Below, piece after piece: positions 1 through 10,689 of a stretch of 64,000 nucleotides of DNA. A program made the position numbers and the translations under genes. The stretch is taken from NCBI RefSeq assembly GCF_030265065.1, contig NC_080405.1, forward strand, positions 21,828,501 to 21,892,500. The letters run 5' to 3'. Within the stretch, counting starts at the first letter, position 1. Each line of letters starts with the position of its first letter. Under the pieces are notes generated by a model. That model did no database searches and was not told where the DNA came from. It saw only the letters and a program-made list of their open reading frames with translations. The stretch is from Corythoichthys intestinalis (Eukaryota > Chordata > Actinopteri > Syngnathiformes > Syngnathidae).

Positions 1-650
1 GACTTCCATGAGCCATAAAGGCAATGGTTGAGCCCTTAAACATGTCAAAAGGGGAAGGTCTTGTCTATTTACGGCAAGCAGCCATGGCTACAGTTTTTTT
101 AGAGGAAGAAAAAGCTGCACATTCCTTGTCTAATTATAAGTTTTCATCTCTGGTCATAATCAGCTAACCCAAAAAAGATCTATAATAACAGTATTCATAA
201 TGTATTGACAGTGTGAAGCTGGTTTAGATTTTATACCATTAGACCCGGTTTTGATCCAGTCTAACATAGAAACTGGTTCAGTCACTGAGTGGATGTACAA
301 TTACACTTTATTGTAGTACGGCATAAAAGTATGTTCCCCGTGGTCACATGCATCGCCCCCGGTATCGCTCTGCACCCCCCTGTGGGGGCACGCTCCACTA
401 TTTGAGAAGTACTGCCCTAAACTATAATGTTGAATAATCGTTTCTTTCAGATCATTTGACAGTTGTTTTGAAGCTCCCATGTTTCAATTCTTTAGAGATG
501 ATGCAAAGAGGAGAACAATTTGAAATTTGCCACCTTAAATACACTTTCTCATGGTGGGCTTTACCTGTGTATGTAGGTCAACATCAGTCAGCTTATCAAA
601 CAAATTTTGAGTTCCAAAAATTAGTACTAAAGATTTTTTAATCAATAAAA
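1..650. other. No gene seen; degraded repeat DNA
   Basis: No coding exon or conserved protein is visible. The stretch 450-650 looks like old transposon-derived sequence: it ends in a GGGTGCCCAAA motif that recurs in the same orientation near 907-917, so these may be ends of an old DNA element. I could not classify it. Confidence 0.4.
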
Positions 651-752
651 ACACAGGGGTGCCCAAATTTAATTCATCAGCCTATTTTTAATTATTATGC
701 ACTTTGTTCATACTATAAACTTCACTTCTCATGTTACTGTGTTCATCTGCTA

Positions 753-832
753 CAGTGGGGAGAACAAGTATTTGATACACTGCCAATGGGTTTTCCCATT
801 GACAGTGTATCAAATACTTGTTCTCCCCACTG
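753..832. mobile_element. 80-bp palindromic Tc1-type MITE
   Basis: A nearly perfect hairpin. Both arms read CAGTGGGGAGAACAAGTATT from the outside in and meet over a few central bases, so the element is two Tc1-like inverted repeat ends joined back to back. It follows a TA dinucleotide on its left side. A second copy lies at 3291-3370. Confidence 0.8.
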
Positions 833-929
833 TGTATGATATATTTAACTGAAATTTTTGTTCTTAACATTCAGTGATTTATATAAGGAAAATCTTAAAT
901 CTTATCGGGGGCGCCCAAACTTGATTTAA

Positions 930-2395
930 TTGCAGGTAAACAACAAAAATTAACATTGTTTTACTCATTAAACCAAATATATCAACAAAAATTCATATTC
1001 TGAGGAAAAAGTTAGGACACCTTGCCACCTAATAGTGTGTGTTACCCCCTTTAGCTGAAATTTCAGTGAGACACTTTGTAGCCACCCTCCAGTCTTTGAC
1101 TTCGGTCTGAAGAAAGTTTGCTCCTCTCCTCAACGCAGAATACTTTCAACAGTGACTGACGGTTGAAGTAAGAGAAAACGGCATGGTGCGATCAAAGGAG
1201 CTGTCTGTGGCCTTCAGAAAGAAGATTGTAGACGCTTATGAGTCTGATAAGGGATTTCAAAAGAATATAAAATCTGCCATTCCACTGTCCGGAAAATAGT
1301 CTACAAGAGGAGGGCATTCAAAACAACTGCCAACATGCCCAGGTCTGGCCGTCCAAGCAAGTTAACCCCGAGAGCAGACCGCAAGATACTAAAAGAAGTC
1401 TCCAAAAACCCTAAAATGTCATCACGGGACCTACAGCAGGCTCTTGCTACGGTTGATGTGAAAGTGCATGCCTCTACAATCAGAAAGAGACTACATAAAT
1501 TTAACATTCATGGGAGGTGTGCAAGGAAGAAACATTTGCTCTCCAAGAAGAACATGAAGGCCAGACTGAAGTTTGCCAGAGTGAATGTTGACACAAACCA
1601 GGACTTCTGGAATAATGTTCTTTGGACAGATGAAATTGAATTATTTGGACACCAGAACAAAGGACATGTTTGGCGTAAACCCAATACAGCATTCCAGGAA
1701 AAGGACCTCATACAAACTGTGAAGCATGGAAGTGGAAATGTCATGGTTTGGGGATGCTTTGATGCAGCAGGACATGGCCAGTTCACCATCATAGAATCCA
1801 CCACGAATTCTATCGTGTATCAGAGGGTGCTTAAGGAAAATGCGAGATCATCTTTTGATACATCAAAGCTGAGGCGAAACTAGACCCTGCAACATGATGA
1901 TGATGCAAAACATACCAGTAAATCCACCAAGGACTGGCTGAAAAGAAATGGAGAGTCATGGAATGGCTGAGTCAAAGCCCAGATCGTAATCCCATTGAGA
2001 TGCTGTGGGGTGCCTTGAAACGGGCGGTACATGCAAGAAACCCTTCAAACCTCTCACTATTGAAAGTATTCTGCATTGAGGAGTGGGGCAAACTTTTTTC
2101 AGACCGATGTCAAAGACTGGTGCTTGGCTACAAAAAGCTTCTCACTGAAGTTACTTTAGTCAAAGGAAGTAACATTAGCTAAGGTGGTAGGGTGTCCTAA
2201 CTATTTACTCAGAATATGCATTTTTGTTGAGATATTTGGTTTAATGAGTAAAACAATGTTAAGTTTTGTTGTTTACCTACAATGAAATCACTTTCTTTTC
2301 CAGTGATAAAGAAAAACAAGATCAGACATTGATATGTGAACATTTCTTAATGAAGAACTGAATATTTAATGGGGTGTCCTAAGTTTTTCACATGA
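930..2395 (+). mobile_element. Decayed Tc1-like transposon
   Basis: The transposase starts at 1183 (MVRSKELSVAF...), passes through helix-turn-helix-like sequence with GRPSKLTPR near 1345, and carries the catalytic DEIELFG (about 1630), a DDDAKHTSKST segment (about 1897) and the SQSPDRNPIEMLW block (about 1970), ending at 2182. It is broken: a frame change before 1335, a stop at 1881-1883 and a second frame change before 1958. Inner inverted repeats of roughly 100 bp match between about 933-1040 and 2180-2290. The outer left end is unclear; the right end reaches the GGTGTCCTAAGTTTTTCACA motif at about 2372. Confidence 0.85.
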
Positions 2396-2425
2396 CTATG
2401 TATATACAGTACTAGTATGTTTGTA

Positions 2426-3077
2426 CAATTGTAGTCAAAAGTTTACATACACTTGGGAAGAACATAATGTCATGGCTCTCTTGAGTTTCCAGTTATTTCT
2501 ACAACTCTGATTTTTCTCTGATAGAGTGATTGGAACAGATACTTCTTTGTCACAAAAAAACATTCATGAAGTTTGGCTCTTTTATGACTTTATTATGGGT
2601 GAACAGAAAAAAGTGATCAAATCTGCTGGGTCAAAAATATACATACAGCAGCGCCAATATTTGGTAACATGTCCCTTGGCCATTTTCACTTCAATTAGGC
2701 GCTATTGGTAGCCATCCACAAGCTTCTGGCAAGCTTCTGGTTGAATCTTTGACCACTCCTCTTGACAGAATTGGTGCAGTTCAGTTAAATTTGATGACTT
2801 TCTGACATGGACTTGTTTCTTCAGCATTGTCGACAAGTTCTCAATGGGTTTAAGTCAGGACTTTGGGAAGGCCATTTGAAAACCTTAATTCTAGCCTGAT
2901 TTAGCCATTCCATTACCACTTTTGATGTGTGTTTGGGGTCATTGTCCTGTTGGAACACCCAACTGCGCCCAAGACCCGATCTTCGGGCTGATGACGTTAG
3001 GTTAGCTTCAAGAATTTAAAGGTAATCCTCCTTCTTCATTATAAACTATAAACTACATAAACTTTTGACCACAACTG
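2426..3077 (-). mobile_element. Tc1 (Sleeping Beauty-like) remnant, about 650 bp
   Basis: Terminal inverted repeats contain GTCAAAAGTTTACATAC on the left and its near-complement AAACTTTTGACCACAA on the right, each next to a TA (2424-2425 and 3078-3079). The interior from about 2700 to 2980 matches the antisense strand of a Tc1 transposase C-terminal half. No open frame of useful length survives, so this is a non-autonomous, internally deleted copy. Confidence 0.7.
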
Positions 3078-3110
3078 TATATACTGTATATTATATATAT
3101 GTATATATAT

Positions 3111-4023
3111 TAGGGCTGTCAAACGATTAAAATTTTTAATCGAGTTAAATACAGCTTAAAAATTAATTAATCGTAAATAATCGCAATTAATCGCAATTCA
3201 AACCATCTATAAAATATGCCATATTTTTCTGTAAATTATATGTATTCTGTAAAATAAATTGTTGGAATGGAAAGATAAGATGGATATATACAGTGGGGAG
3301 AACAAGTATTTGATACACTGCCAATGGGAAAATCCATTGGCAGTGTATCAAATACTTGTTCTCCTCACTGTACATTCAACATACGGTACATAAGGACTGT
3401 AGAAGGCATTTCACTCTACTGTCATTTAAATCTGTCTATGCTGTCCTCACTCCGAAGCGTCTACTTTTTCCAAAGCTAGACAGCTAGTGAACGACGCCTT
3501 AGTAATCAGACTTCTTCCTTTTTCATCTGATTTATTAATAAAATAGCCTCGAACCATTGTCCTCTTTAGACCGTCATAAAACTACAAAAAAAAAAGAGTA
3601 CACAAGCATTGCATTAGCAACAACGTTAGCTTAGCACGCTATACAGGTTCACTAAACATAAACAAAAAGCGTCTCATACAAAAAATAGAACATTCCGCTT
3701 ACTAACATAATATCTACATTCTTTACAACAACCATACTTACGGACAAATCTTGTCCAATGATCATATAAGCACAACATTACAACGTAGGCATCAGCCCGA
3801 GACGTCGTGCAGCCATATGAACTGGCAAGAAAAAAATAAACCATGTCGCAAAGCGACCACAAGAGTTCTCTGTTGTGCTGCAGCACAAAAAGCCTTGCTG
3901 TAAAACGTACCAAAAGGCAGAATACTGTCTGAGCGGGACATGTGCGTTAATTGCGTCAAATACTTTAACGTGATTAATTTAAAAAATTAATTACTGCGCA
4001 TTAACGCGATAATTTTGACAGCC

Positions 4024-4026
<3 letters not shown>
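3111..4026. mobile_element. hAT-type non-autonomous element
   Basis: Ends are TAGGGCTGTCAAACGATTAA and, at the right, ATAATTTTGACAGCCCTA, which are inverted repeats. Both sides carry ATATATAT, compatible with an 8-bp hAT target duplication, although the flank is a TA microsatellite so that duplication is not independent proof. No transposase frame was seen. A palindromic Tc1-type MITE is nested inside it. Confidence 0.75.
3291..3370. mobile_element. Palindromic Tc1-type MITE, second copy
   Basis: Same hairpin as the element near 753: CAGTGGGGAGAACAAGTATT and its complement, flanked by TA at 3289-3290 and 3371-3372. It is inserted in a hAT element, so it is younger than that element. Confidence 0.85.

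Positions 4027-4060
<34 letters not shown>
4027..4060. repeat. (TA)n microsatellite
   Basis: Pure alternating AT run between the hAT element and the LINE fragment. Confidence 0.9.
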
Positions 4061-4066
<6 letters not shown>

Positions 4067-4069
4067 GTC

Positions 4070-4911
4070 GTGATGACCTGCTCGGTGAATGTCTCAGGCA
4101 ACAGAAGCCCAGTAAGGAGGAGGACCCTGAGGAGATATAATGGAAGGACAAGCCCCTGTATGGTATGTACCACCGACAAATTGAGGGTTTAGCTGACATG
4201 GGAAAAACATACCAGTGGCTGGAAAAGGCCGGACTGAAAGACAGCACGGAGGCACTGATCATGGCAGCACAAGAACAGGCCCTAAACACAAGATCAGTTG
4301 AGGCCGGGGCCCATCACACCAGACAGGACCCCAGGTGCAGGCTATGCAAAGAGGCCCCTGAGACATTCGAGCACATCACACCAGGGTGCCAGATGCTGGC
4401 AGGCAAGGCATACATGGAACGACATAACCAGGTAGCAGGCATAGTGTACAGGAACATCTGTGCCAAGTACGGACTGGAGACCCCAGAGTCAAGGTGGGCG
4501 ACACTTCAAAAGGTGGTCGAGAACAACCGAGCCAAGATCCTTCGGGACTTCCAGATCCAGACGGACAAACTGGTTATGGCCAACCAACCTGACATAGTGG
4601 TGGTGGATAAACATCAGAAGACGGCAGTAGTGATAGATGTAGCAATCCCGAGCGATAGCAACATCAGGAAAAAAGAACACGAAAAGCTGGAGAGATATCA
4701 AGGTTTGAAGGAAGAGTTGGAGAAAATGTGGAGAGTGGAGGCAACAGTGGTGCCAGTAGTGATCGGGACACTAGGAGCAGTTACCCCCAAGCTGGGTGCA
4801 TGGCTTCAGCAGATACCAGGAACAACGTCTGACATCTCCGTTCAGAAGAGCGCAATCCTAGGGACAGCTAAGATCCTGCACAGAACCCTCAAGCTCCCAG
4901 GCCTCTGGTAG
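4070..4911 (+). mobile_element. LINE 3' fragment with restriction-like endonuclease (R2/Rex6-Dong type)
   Basis: An open frame from 4165 to 4911 (248 aa, no internal stop) gives the C-terminal part of a non-LTR retrotransposon polyprotein. Visible parts are a CCHC zinc knuckle (CRLCKEAPETFEHITPGC, at about residues 59-76) followed by the endonuclease core QPDIVVVDK...AVVIDVAIPSD (about residues 136-162) and the tail TLKLPGLW. A downstream restriction-like endonuclease after a zinc knuckle is the layout of the R2/R4 (Rex6, Dong) LINE group. Frame continues upstream to about 4080, but the reverse transcriptase is absent, so the copy is 5'-truncated. Its long open frame suggests modest age. A T-rich tract follows at 4964. 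Confidence 0.8.
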
Positions 4912-5043
4912 AGGACCCGAGCTTGAAAGGAGAGACCATACCGCCCGGGTGGGCGAGACACCGTTTTTTTTTTTTTTTTAATGTGTGTGCATCACATCCA
5001 ATAAGCATTCGTATTTATACATCTTGGAGTTGAAGATTATCAT

Positions 5044-5315
5044 GGGGCGGCCGTGGCGCAGTTGGTAGCTAGAGTTGTCCTTGGACTGAAGGGTCAGTGG
5101 TTCGATTCCTGGCTACGACTGCCCACTGTCAAAGTGCCCTTGGGCAAGGCACTGAACCCCGATTTGCCTCCAATGGGTTGACAGTGCCTTGCATGGCAGC
5201 AGCCCGATTGGTGTGTGAATGGGTAAATGTGTGCTAATGTAAAGCGCTTTGGGCATGGTAACCATGCAGATAAATGCGCTATATAAGTACAGTCCATTTA
5301 CCATTATGGTTAAAT
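5044..5315 (+). mobile_element. tRNA-derived SINE
   Basis: The head has an A box (TGGCGCAGTTGG at about 5053) and a B box (GGTTCGATTCC at about 5099), the internal RNA polymerase III promoter of a tRNA-derived SINE. The body contains the CCTTGGGCAAGGCACTGAACC motif family and ends in a LINE-like tail (AAAGCGCTTTGGG...CGCTATATAAGTACAGTCC). The tRNA-like part does not fold into an intact tRNA, so I do not call a tRNA gene. Confidence 0.75.
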
Positions 5316-5619
5316 TAATAACTTGCCTAATAATTTTGCACACAGTGTAATAGGCCATTATGCTCCTGCTCTCACTCTTTTTGTAGCCTTTGTGTGTATC
5401 ACTTTTGGGGACCGATATGAGTAGAGAAGAGTAAGACTAAAAGTGACGTAAATTTAATTCGCTCAAAGAAGTGCATAGTATGCTAATGGTGTGTATTGCA
5501 GTATCAAAGAGACCGGAGATGTTCCCTTGAGCCATTAGATCAGTGATCCCCAACTACTGGGCCAATGACAGGTTTTTACATTATCGGATTTTAAGCAATA
5601 TCTGTAGTCAGAAGTTTTT

Positions 5620-5767
5620 TTGTGGAAGACTAAGATGCCATGTCATCCGGATAAAGAGTACAAAAAACCCCAACTTGTTAATAACGCTAAGTTCAAAAGC
5701 CAGCATCTCTGTGTTATGGGGCTGCATTAGTGCCAGTGGCAGGTACATTAATGTTGAAAGGTACATA
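5620..5767 (+). mobile_element. Tc1-like transposase fragment, left part, split by an insertion
   Basis: About 5625-5767 matches the middle of a Tc1 transposase (SISVLWGCISASGR, from a reading frame near 5705). The sequence breaks off at a TA at 5766-5767 and its natural continuation (…ATGCTGCCATCC…) resumes at about 9965. So one old Tc1 copy was cut in two by a 4.2-kb composite insertion. Confidence 0.75.
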
Positions 5768-5971
5768 CAGTGGTACCTCGACATACTAACACATCAACAT
5801 ACGATCCTTCCGACATCAGACATAAAATTTGACTCGTCATTCGTTTGACATGTTTGAAATGCGACGATTTACAACCGCGTCGCAATTTAATTGTTTTACC
5901 GCAAGAGGGCAGCACGGCGGATTTTCTTGTGAGAGAAATCAACATTGGTCTCAAGAAGGTTTGTGCAGATG

Positions 5972-6490
5972 GTAAGGCAAGGCAAGGCAAATTTATTTAT
6001 ATAGCACAATTCAACACAAGGCAATTCAAAGTGCTTTACATCACATGAAGATCATAAAAATCACATTTAAATCAACACAACGTAGAAACGAAGACAAAAG
6101 ATCGCATTTAATCACAGAATAAAAATAAATAAATAAAATAAAAATAAAACAAAAACTACTACAAATAATAATAATTGAAATCAGCAATGGAGATAAAAAC
6201 AAGAGGAATAGAAAGCAGGTAGATTGAAATATATAGACAGTTATAGATATGCAGTGCTAAACAAAAGCGTTTTTAGCCCTGATTTAAAAGAGCTAACAGT
6301 TTGAGCATACTTCAGACGTTCGGGTAACTTGTTCCAGAGGTGAGGAGCATAATAGAAAGATGGTGAAAGAAAAAAGGTGACGCTCACCGTTGAAATTAAG
6401 ATGGAAATGATAAAATAAAAAATAAAAAAATTTAAAAGTGTGGTGTGCACGTCAGTGAACTGGCTTGACAATACGACCAGAATCTGTCTA
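5972..6490 (-). mobile_element. L2-type LINE 3' fragment
   Basis: On the minus strand an open frame (6471 to 6241) ends in SFYYAPHLWNKLPERLKYA followed by SSFKSGLKTLLF, the conserved C-terminal end of L2-clade reverse transcriptase proteins. Downstream on that strand (about 6030-5975) comes the typical 3' tail (AAAGCACTTTGAATTGC, TATATAAATAAATTTGCC). It is a short 5'-truncated copy. Confidence 0.65.
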
Positions 6491-7584
6491 CTCTCTCAAA
6501 GGTCCTCCTCCTCTACCTCCACCCGTCTCCTCCGACCTCTGTTAGTCATTCTTTATAAGTTAAGGTGACAGTTATTACAGTATTACTGTAACATCGGCAA
6601 GGAAGTAGCCAGCTTCATCAGGTTTTTAATCATTTATGTCCGAACTTGTGAAACACAACACGGCTACTGTCCACCATAGATGATGCCAATAACAGAACAT
6701 GAAAAGAGAAAGTTGAAACTTCCCACTTTTCCGCACCTCTCTCTCTCTCATCATAGGTCACATAGTGCATTCATGAATAGCATGCAAAACACAACCGTCA
6801 TATTAGAACCCGATTCGTTACATTACTATTATTATTAGAGGTGTGCATCGGTACTGCCCTCACGATTCGATTCGATTACGATTCGGAGGGCCACGATTCG
6901 ATTCAATTCGATTCAATTCGATTCAATTCGATTCAGAGGGTCACGATTCGATTTGGTTCGATTCGGCAATGCATCGCGATGCCTTAAAGCCTGGGATGCA
7001 TTAAAATTCTAAAGCAAAGCATATTTTTCGTGAATCATGAGGCAACACAAGCGGTCAGACATTAAACAACTTTTTATTGGCTCTTGTGTCACTCCTGGTT
7101 GAAGTCAAATGAAAATACTTTTAGATATATATTTTTTTAAAAAACAAAAAAACAAATCACAGCATTTGCTTTGAATGAGACCAGGGCTTTCTCTTTTTTT
7201 TTTTTTACACACAGTAGCAGCCTTTCACACAGTGCAACATCTGAACTCCTGTGCAAAATCAGTAATAACAGTCACTGTATTTTAGTCACAACAACCCATC
7301 GATAAAAATATTCAAGTAAATATTAAAGAAAGCGACAAAGAAAATATTGTAGTGCAGCAGCATCTTTATCGCAATATCAATCCAGGGATCAGTTCAGTTG
7401 CAAACAAAATATCCAACTAAACTGCAATGTAGAACAAAGGTAAAATGTTGGCCTAGCCCACTATAGACCCTACTCACCTACGTCACAAAATGGGCGTGTC
7501 GCTGTTTCCGGCCGCCATATTGTACCTCTTTTTCAGACCTATTCTCATTGTTTTCAATTAGTCGAGCAAGTTATAGAGCAATTC

Positions 7585-7897
7585 ATGGAAGCCCCGGTGT
7601 TATCTGACGCTGTAAACTCATTGGATCCGTTGCATAAAAGGCGTTACGTGGAAAAGCTTCAGTTTATCCATTCGCCAGATCCGTATTTGATGCCTAAATC
7701 GATGTTTTTCGACCCGCTGGCTTCGCCTGACATCTGATATCCTGATATTTACAACTATCTTGTCCACACAAAATCAGCCTATTCTCACGAAAGTTTGAAA
7801 AACTTTAAGAGCTTGGAGGCTTATAAATGCTACGTTGCTGGTTGGGTGAAACAGGTCCTCGTACACGAAAATTCGGCAGGAATCTTGTGCTCGGAAG
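7585..7897 (+). pseudogene. Transposon gene exon 1 remnant (YqaJ/SWIM-associated family)
   Basis: Reading from ATG 7585 gives MEAPVLSDAVNSLDPLHKRR... then, after one in-frame stop at 7735-7737, YPDIYNYLVHTKSAYSHESL and LEAYKCYVAGWVKQVL, followed by a good splice donor (GAAG|GTGAGT, after 7897). The block YPDIYNYL...LEAYKCYVAGWV is one I know from fish proteins that also carry SWIM and YqaJ-type nuclease domains; that assignment is from memory. It belongs to the surrounding transposon, not to a host gene. Confidence 0.5.
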
Positions 7898-8128
7898 GTG
7901 AGTTACGAAATTTTCAATTCAAAATCTTTTGTTCTTGCTAACATCCACTGTCAAGTCTAATGTATTTCATGTCATTTGTCGATGGAGCTAGGGCTTTTAA
8001 TGTTTATATGGTTTAGCGATAGCACTCACTACATACATACGTGTATGTTGTCGGCGATTAGCCTAGCAATGATCTTAATTGTGGTTGTCAGCCAAAAACC
8101 CTCTAAATATATATTAAATGCATCTTAC

Positions 8129-8306
8129 CAGATATAAAATGACTACTACATAATCTGTGGTAGTCGTTTGGAGCCCAGTTTTCGCGTCGAATTGCAGCAG
8201 CCCATCTCGCTCTTCTCTCCGGGTCCCTCGGAATCCGGTAAAACTTCAAGTCTCTCCGTCTATCTTCTCTGTTATTGCAACCGACCGCCACACACGACTT
8301 CACCAT
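8129..8306 (-). pseudogene. THAP zinc-finger exon of the transposon
   Basis: The frame begins at 8306 with MVKSCVAVGCNNRED and shows the THAP C2CH signature: C-x4-C (CVAVGC, residues 5-10), a conserved tryptophan in RRARWAAAIRR (residue 35) and C-x2-H (CSSH, residues 53-56), followed by FISG and a splice donor (CTTAC on the + strand at 8124-8128). The AVPTLF motif would lie in the next exon, which is missing. THAP domains bind the element's own DNA in P- and Kolobok-like transposons. Confidence 0.7.
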
Positions 8307-8601
8307 TTTGAGTATTAATGTTGACGAGCAGTAAAACGTGCAATAATAGGAGGAATTTACGAAGCGCTAATGCATTTATATGACGAGTATCCGGACAACA
8401 TGGCGCGGGGGCGTGGCTGTGACGTCACGTGAGTAGGGTCTATATATGTGCAATCAACTTAGAAATGCAATTAGTAACTACCACATAACAATAAAAAATA
8501 ATGAATTAAAATGAAGTGCAGCAGCATTTTAGCAGCCATAATAATCTGTTTCAACATGAAGAAATATCATTTTTTTTGCAATTGAGAGAGCAGAGAGATA
8601 G

Positions 8602-9365
8602 TAGAGGTTAGTTGGGGCCTAAAAAATCCAGCCCGACCCGACACGGCCCGCTGGTATTGAAGCCCGACCTGGATTGGAGTGACGCGGAAAAAAAAAACGC
8701 AGCAGCAGCAATTTATTTTCATTTCTTCGAGATGGCAGAAAAAACGCATGTTTCCTAATGTTTAAATAGTTTACATATTTTGGTGATCATTATAGAAGCA
8801 TTTGCACAACGAAATAACGCTGGGAAAATTTAATATTAAAAAAAAAAAACATGCGATTTTGCAGACACACAGAGAAGATTCAAAAGGATCACATTTGTGT
8901 TGCCTTTGTGTGCATAAAAATGTGTCTTTCGTAACGAATTCTCAGTTGGCAGAAAAAAAACGCAAGTTTTCTTAATGTTTAAACAGTCTACATATTTTTG
9001 TGATCATTATAAAATCATTTACACAACAAAATAACGCTGGGAAAGTTTAATATAAAAAATAAATAAAAAAACGAGTTTGCAGACACACAGAGGAGAGGAT
9101 TCAAAAGGATCACATTTGTGTTGCCTTTGTGTGCATATATAAAAGTGTCTTTCGTAACGAATCGCAAGCGCCACAGCAGAGGAGAAGAAAAAGCGGGCGG
9201 CGCCACTGCTTCATGTGAGTGCACAAGCAAATGCACAATGCACAAATTTTTTTTTTTTTTTTTTTTTAAATAATTTATTAGTCCGGCGCGGGGCAGCCCG
9301 ACCCGAACGTGAATGCTTAACATTTTGGGCCCGAACCCGAACTCGGGCACAAGATCTAACCTCTA
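8602..9365. mobile_element. hAT-type MITE with internal tandem duplication
   Basis: Ends TAGAGGTTAGTTGGGGCC and ...AAGATCTAACCTCTA are inverted repeats with a perfect 8-bp target duplication AGAGATAG (8594-8601 and 9366-9373). The subterminal parts are rich in CCCGACCCGA motifs. The interior consists of a 215-bp segment present twice in tandem (about 8733-8945 and 8948-9165). Confidence 0.85.
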
Positions 9366-9949
9366 AGAGATAGGACATAACATAACAATGGCTGAAGCGG
9401 AGAAAGAGGGAGCAAGAAAGATTCTTGATGCACCTAAGACATTGAAAGCTGACATCTGGAGACATTTTTGCTTCTATGAGGTTTGTGGGAAACTTGACCA
9501 GAGTTATGCTGTGTGTAAAAAATGAAACATGACAATAATAATACAAATGGGGAAACCAAATCCATTGCATCACCGGAATTGTGCAGGGAAGATTTTTGAA
9601 CTTACTTATATATTTTAAAATGCACTGAATCGATTCGACTTGTTGCCCGCATCGAATCGAATCGTCCATGCCCCGCATCGGGATGCATCGCCGCATCGAT
9701 TATTGTTGACACCACTAATTATTATACTGATTAGTCTTTATAATCTATTTGTTTTCCGATGTGTAATAGTTATTTTCAACTGTACCTTTAGTATTTATGA
9801 AGGATTTAGTACTGGTGTTTGAGCTGTGGAACAAATTAATCGAATTAAAATGTATTCTTATGGAAAATCCCACTCGACATACAGCCATTTCCACTTATTA
9901 ACCAGGTCCTGGAACGAATTAAATTTGTATGTAGCGGTACCACTGTACT

Positions 9950-10435
9950 GGTTTGGGAGAAACAGATGCTGCCATCCTAGCAACGTCATTTTCATGGACG
10001 CCCCTACTTATTCCAGCAAAACAATGCCAGACCACATTATGCCCGTGTTACAACAGCATGGCTTTTTAGTCCAGTTCAGGTACTAGACTGACCAGCCTGC
10101 AATTCAGACTGGTCTCCCAGTGTGGTGCATCATGAAGTGAAAAATATGACAACGGAGACCCTGAACTGTTGAAGAGCTGTAGCTGTACATCAATAAAGAA
10201 TGGGAAATAATTCCTCCAACAAAGCATCAACAATTAGTGTCCTCAGTTCCTATGTTTACTGAATGTTGTTTAAAGAAAAGGTGACGTAACACAATGGTAC
10301 ACAAGACCCTGTCCCAGCTCTTTTGGCACGTATTAAAGCCAGTTTGAACATTAAATAGATTTATAACGGATTTGTAATCATTTTAGTCTGTTTTTATTTA
10401 ACACAACTTCATTGGAGTTGGGATTGTACATGTTG
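9950..10435 (+). mobile_element. Tc1-like transposase fragment, right part
   Basis: From about 9965 the sequence matches the C-terminal half of the Tc1 copy that was interrupted at 5767: QQHGFLVQF-like sequence near 10053, RQRRP codons near 10150, and a 3' non-coding end with CACAACTTCATTGGAGTTGGG near 10402 that serves as the terminal repeat. Several frames are needed to read it, so it is a dead copy. The same terminal repeat family recurs near 32350. Confidence 0.7.
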
Positions 10436-10689
10436 GTCCCTGTCCCGTGTTTTCCAATTTTACCATTTCACATTACAAGGCACCTCTGCGGTCCAGTGCC
10501 ATAGCAGTTATATAACCTGAATTTGTCAGAAGTCAGAACGCGCCAGTGTGTCTAACACACCAGTAAAGACAGATTTACAGCAGATTGTTTGGAAAAAAAA
10601 ATCTAGGCCATAAATATGGAATCAAAAAAACAAAATTAAAAAAAAAATCCTCCAAATAGCATTCAGGTACCACAGTAAGCCAGGGTTCC

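Larger units (their letters stand above)
7463..8444. mobile_element. Non-autonomous THAP-bearing DNA transposon, 1 kb
   Basis: Ends are TATAGACCCTACTCACCTAC and the inverted GTGAGTAGGGTCTATA, with TGACGTCAC-type inner repeats (7480-7486, 8420-8427). It carries two convergent gene remnants: a + strand exon (7585-7897) and a minus-strand THAP exon (8306-8129). The target duplication is TA or TATA, which I could not decide because the ends merge with it. In full-length relatives the intervening region would hold the rest of both genes; here it is deleted. Confidence 0.7.
6836..9717. mobile_element. hAT element, 2.9 kb, carrying two nested transposons
   Basis: Ends TAGAGGTGTGCATCGGTACTG and ...GTTGACACCACTA, with a perfect 8-bp target duplication ATTATTAT at 6828-6835 and 9718-9725. 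Subterminal CGATTCGATT repeats are typical of fish hAT families (6864-6970 and 9640-9665). No hAT transposase frame was recognised; a short + strand remnant with KRWLKRRKEQ-like sequence was looked for and not found. Two other elements (7463-8444 and 8602-9365) are inserted in it. Confidence 0.85.
5768..9945. mobile_element. Mariner-type element with TA duplication, now 4.2 kb by nested insertions
   Basis: Ends CAGTGGTACCTCGACATAC (left) and GTATGTAGCGGTACCACTG (right) are inverted repeats, flanked by TA on both sides (5766-5767, 9946-9947). Its own sequence is visible only near the ends: 5768-5970 and 9730-9945. The interior holds a LINE fragment and a 2.9-kb hAT element. No transposase of its own was seen. 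Confidence 0.7.

Noticed and set aside
5044-5116. tRNA gene
   Set aside because: A and B boxes are present but the anticodon arm and acceptor stem do not fold, and a SINE body follows.
9211-9696. 161-codon minus-strand frame
   Set aside because: Crosses the boundary of a MITE and a poly-T tract; no recognisable motif.
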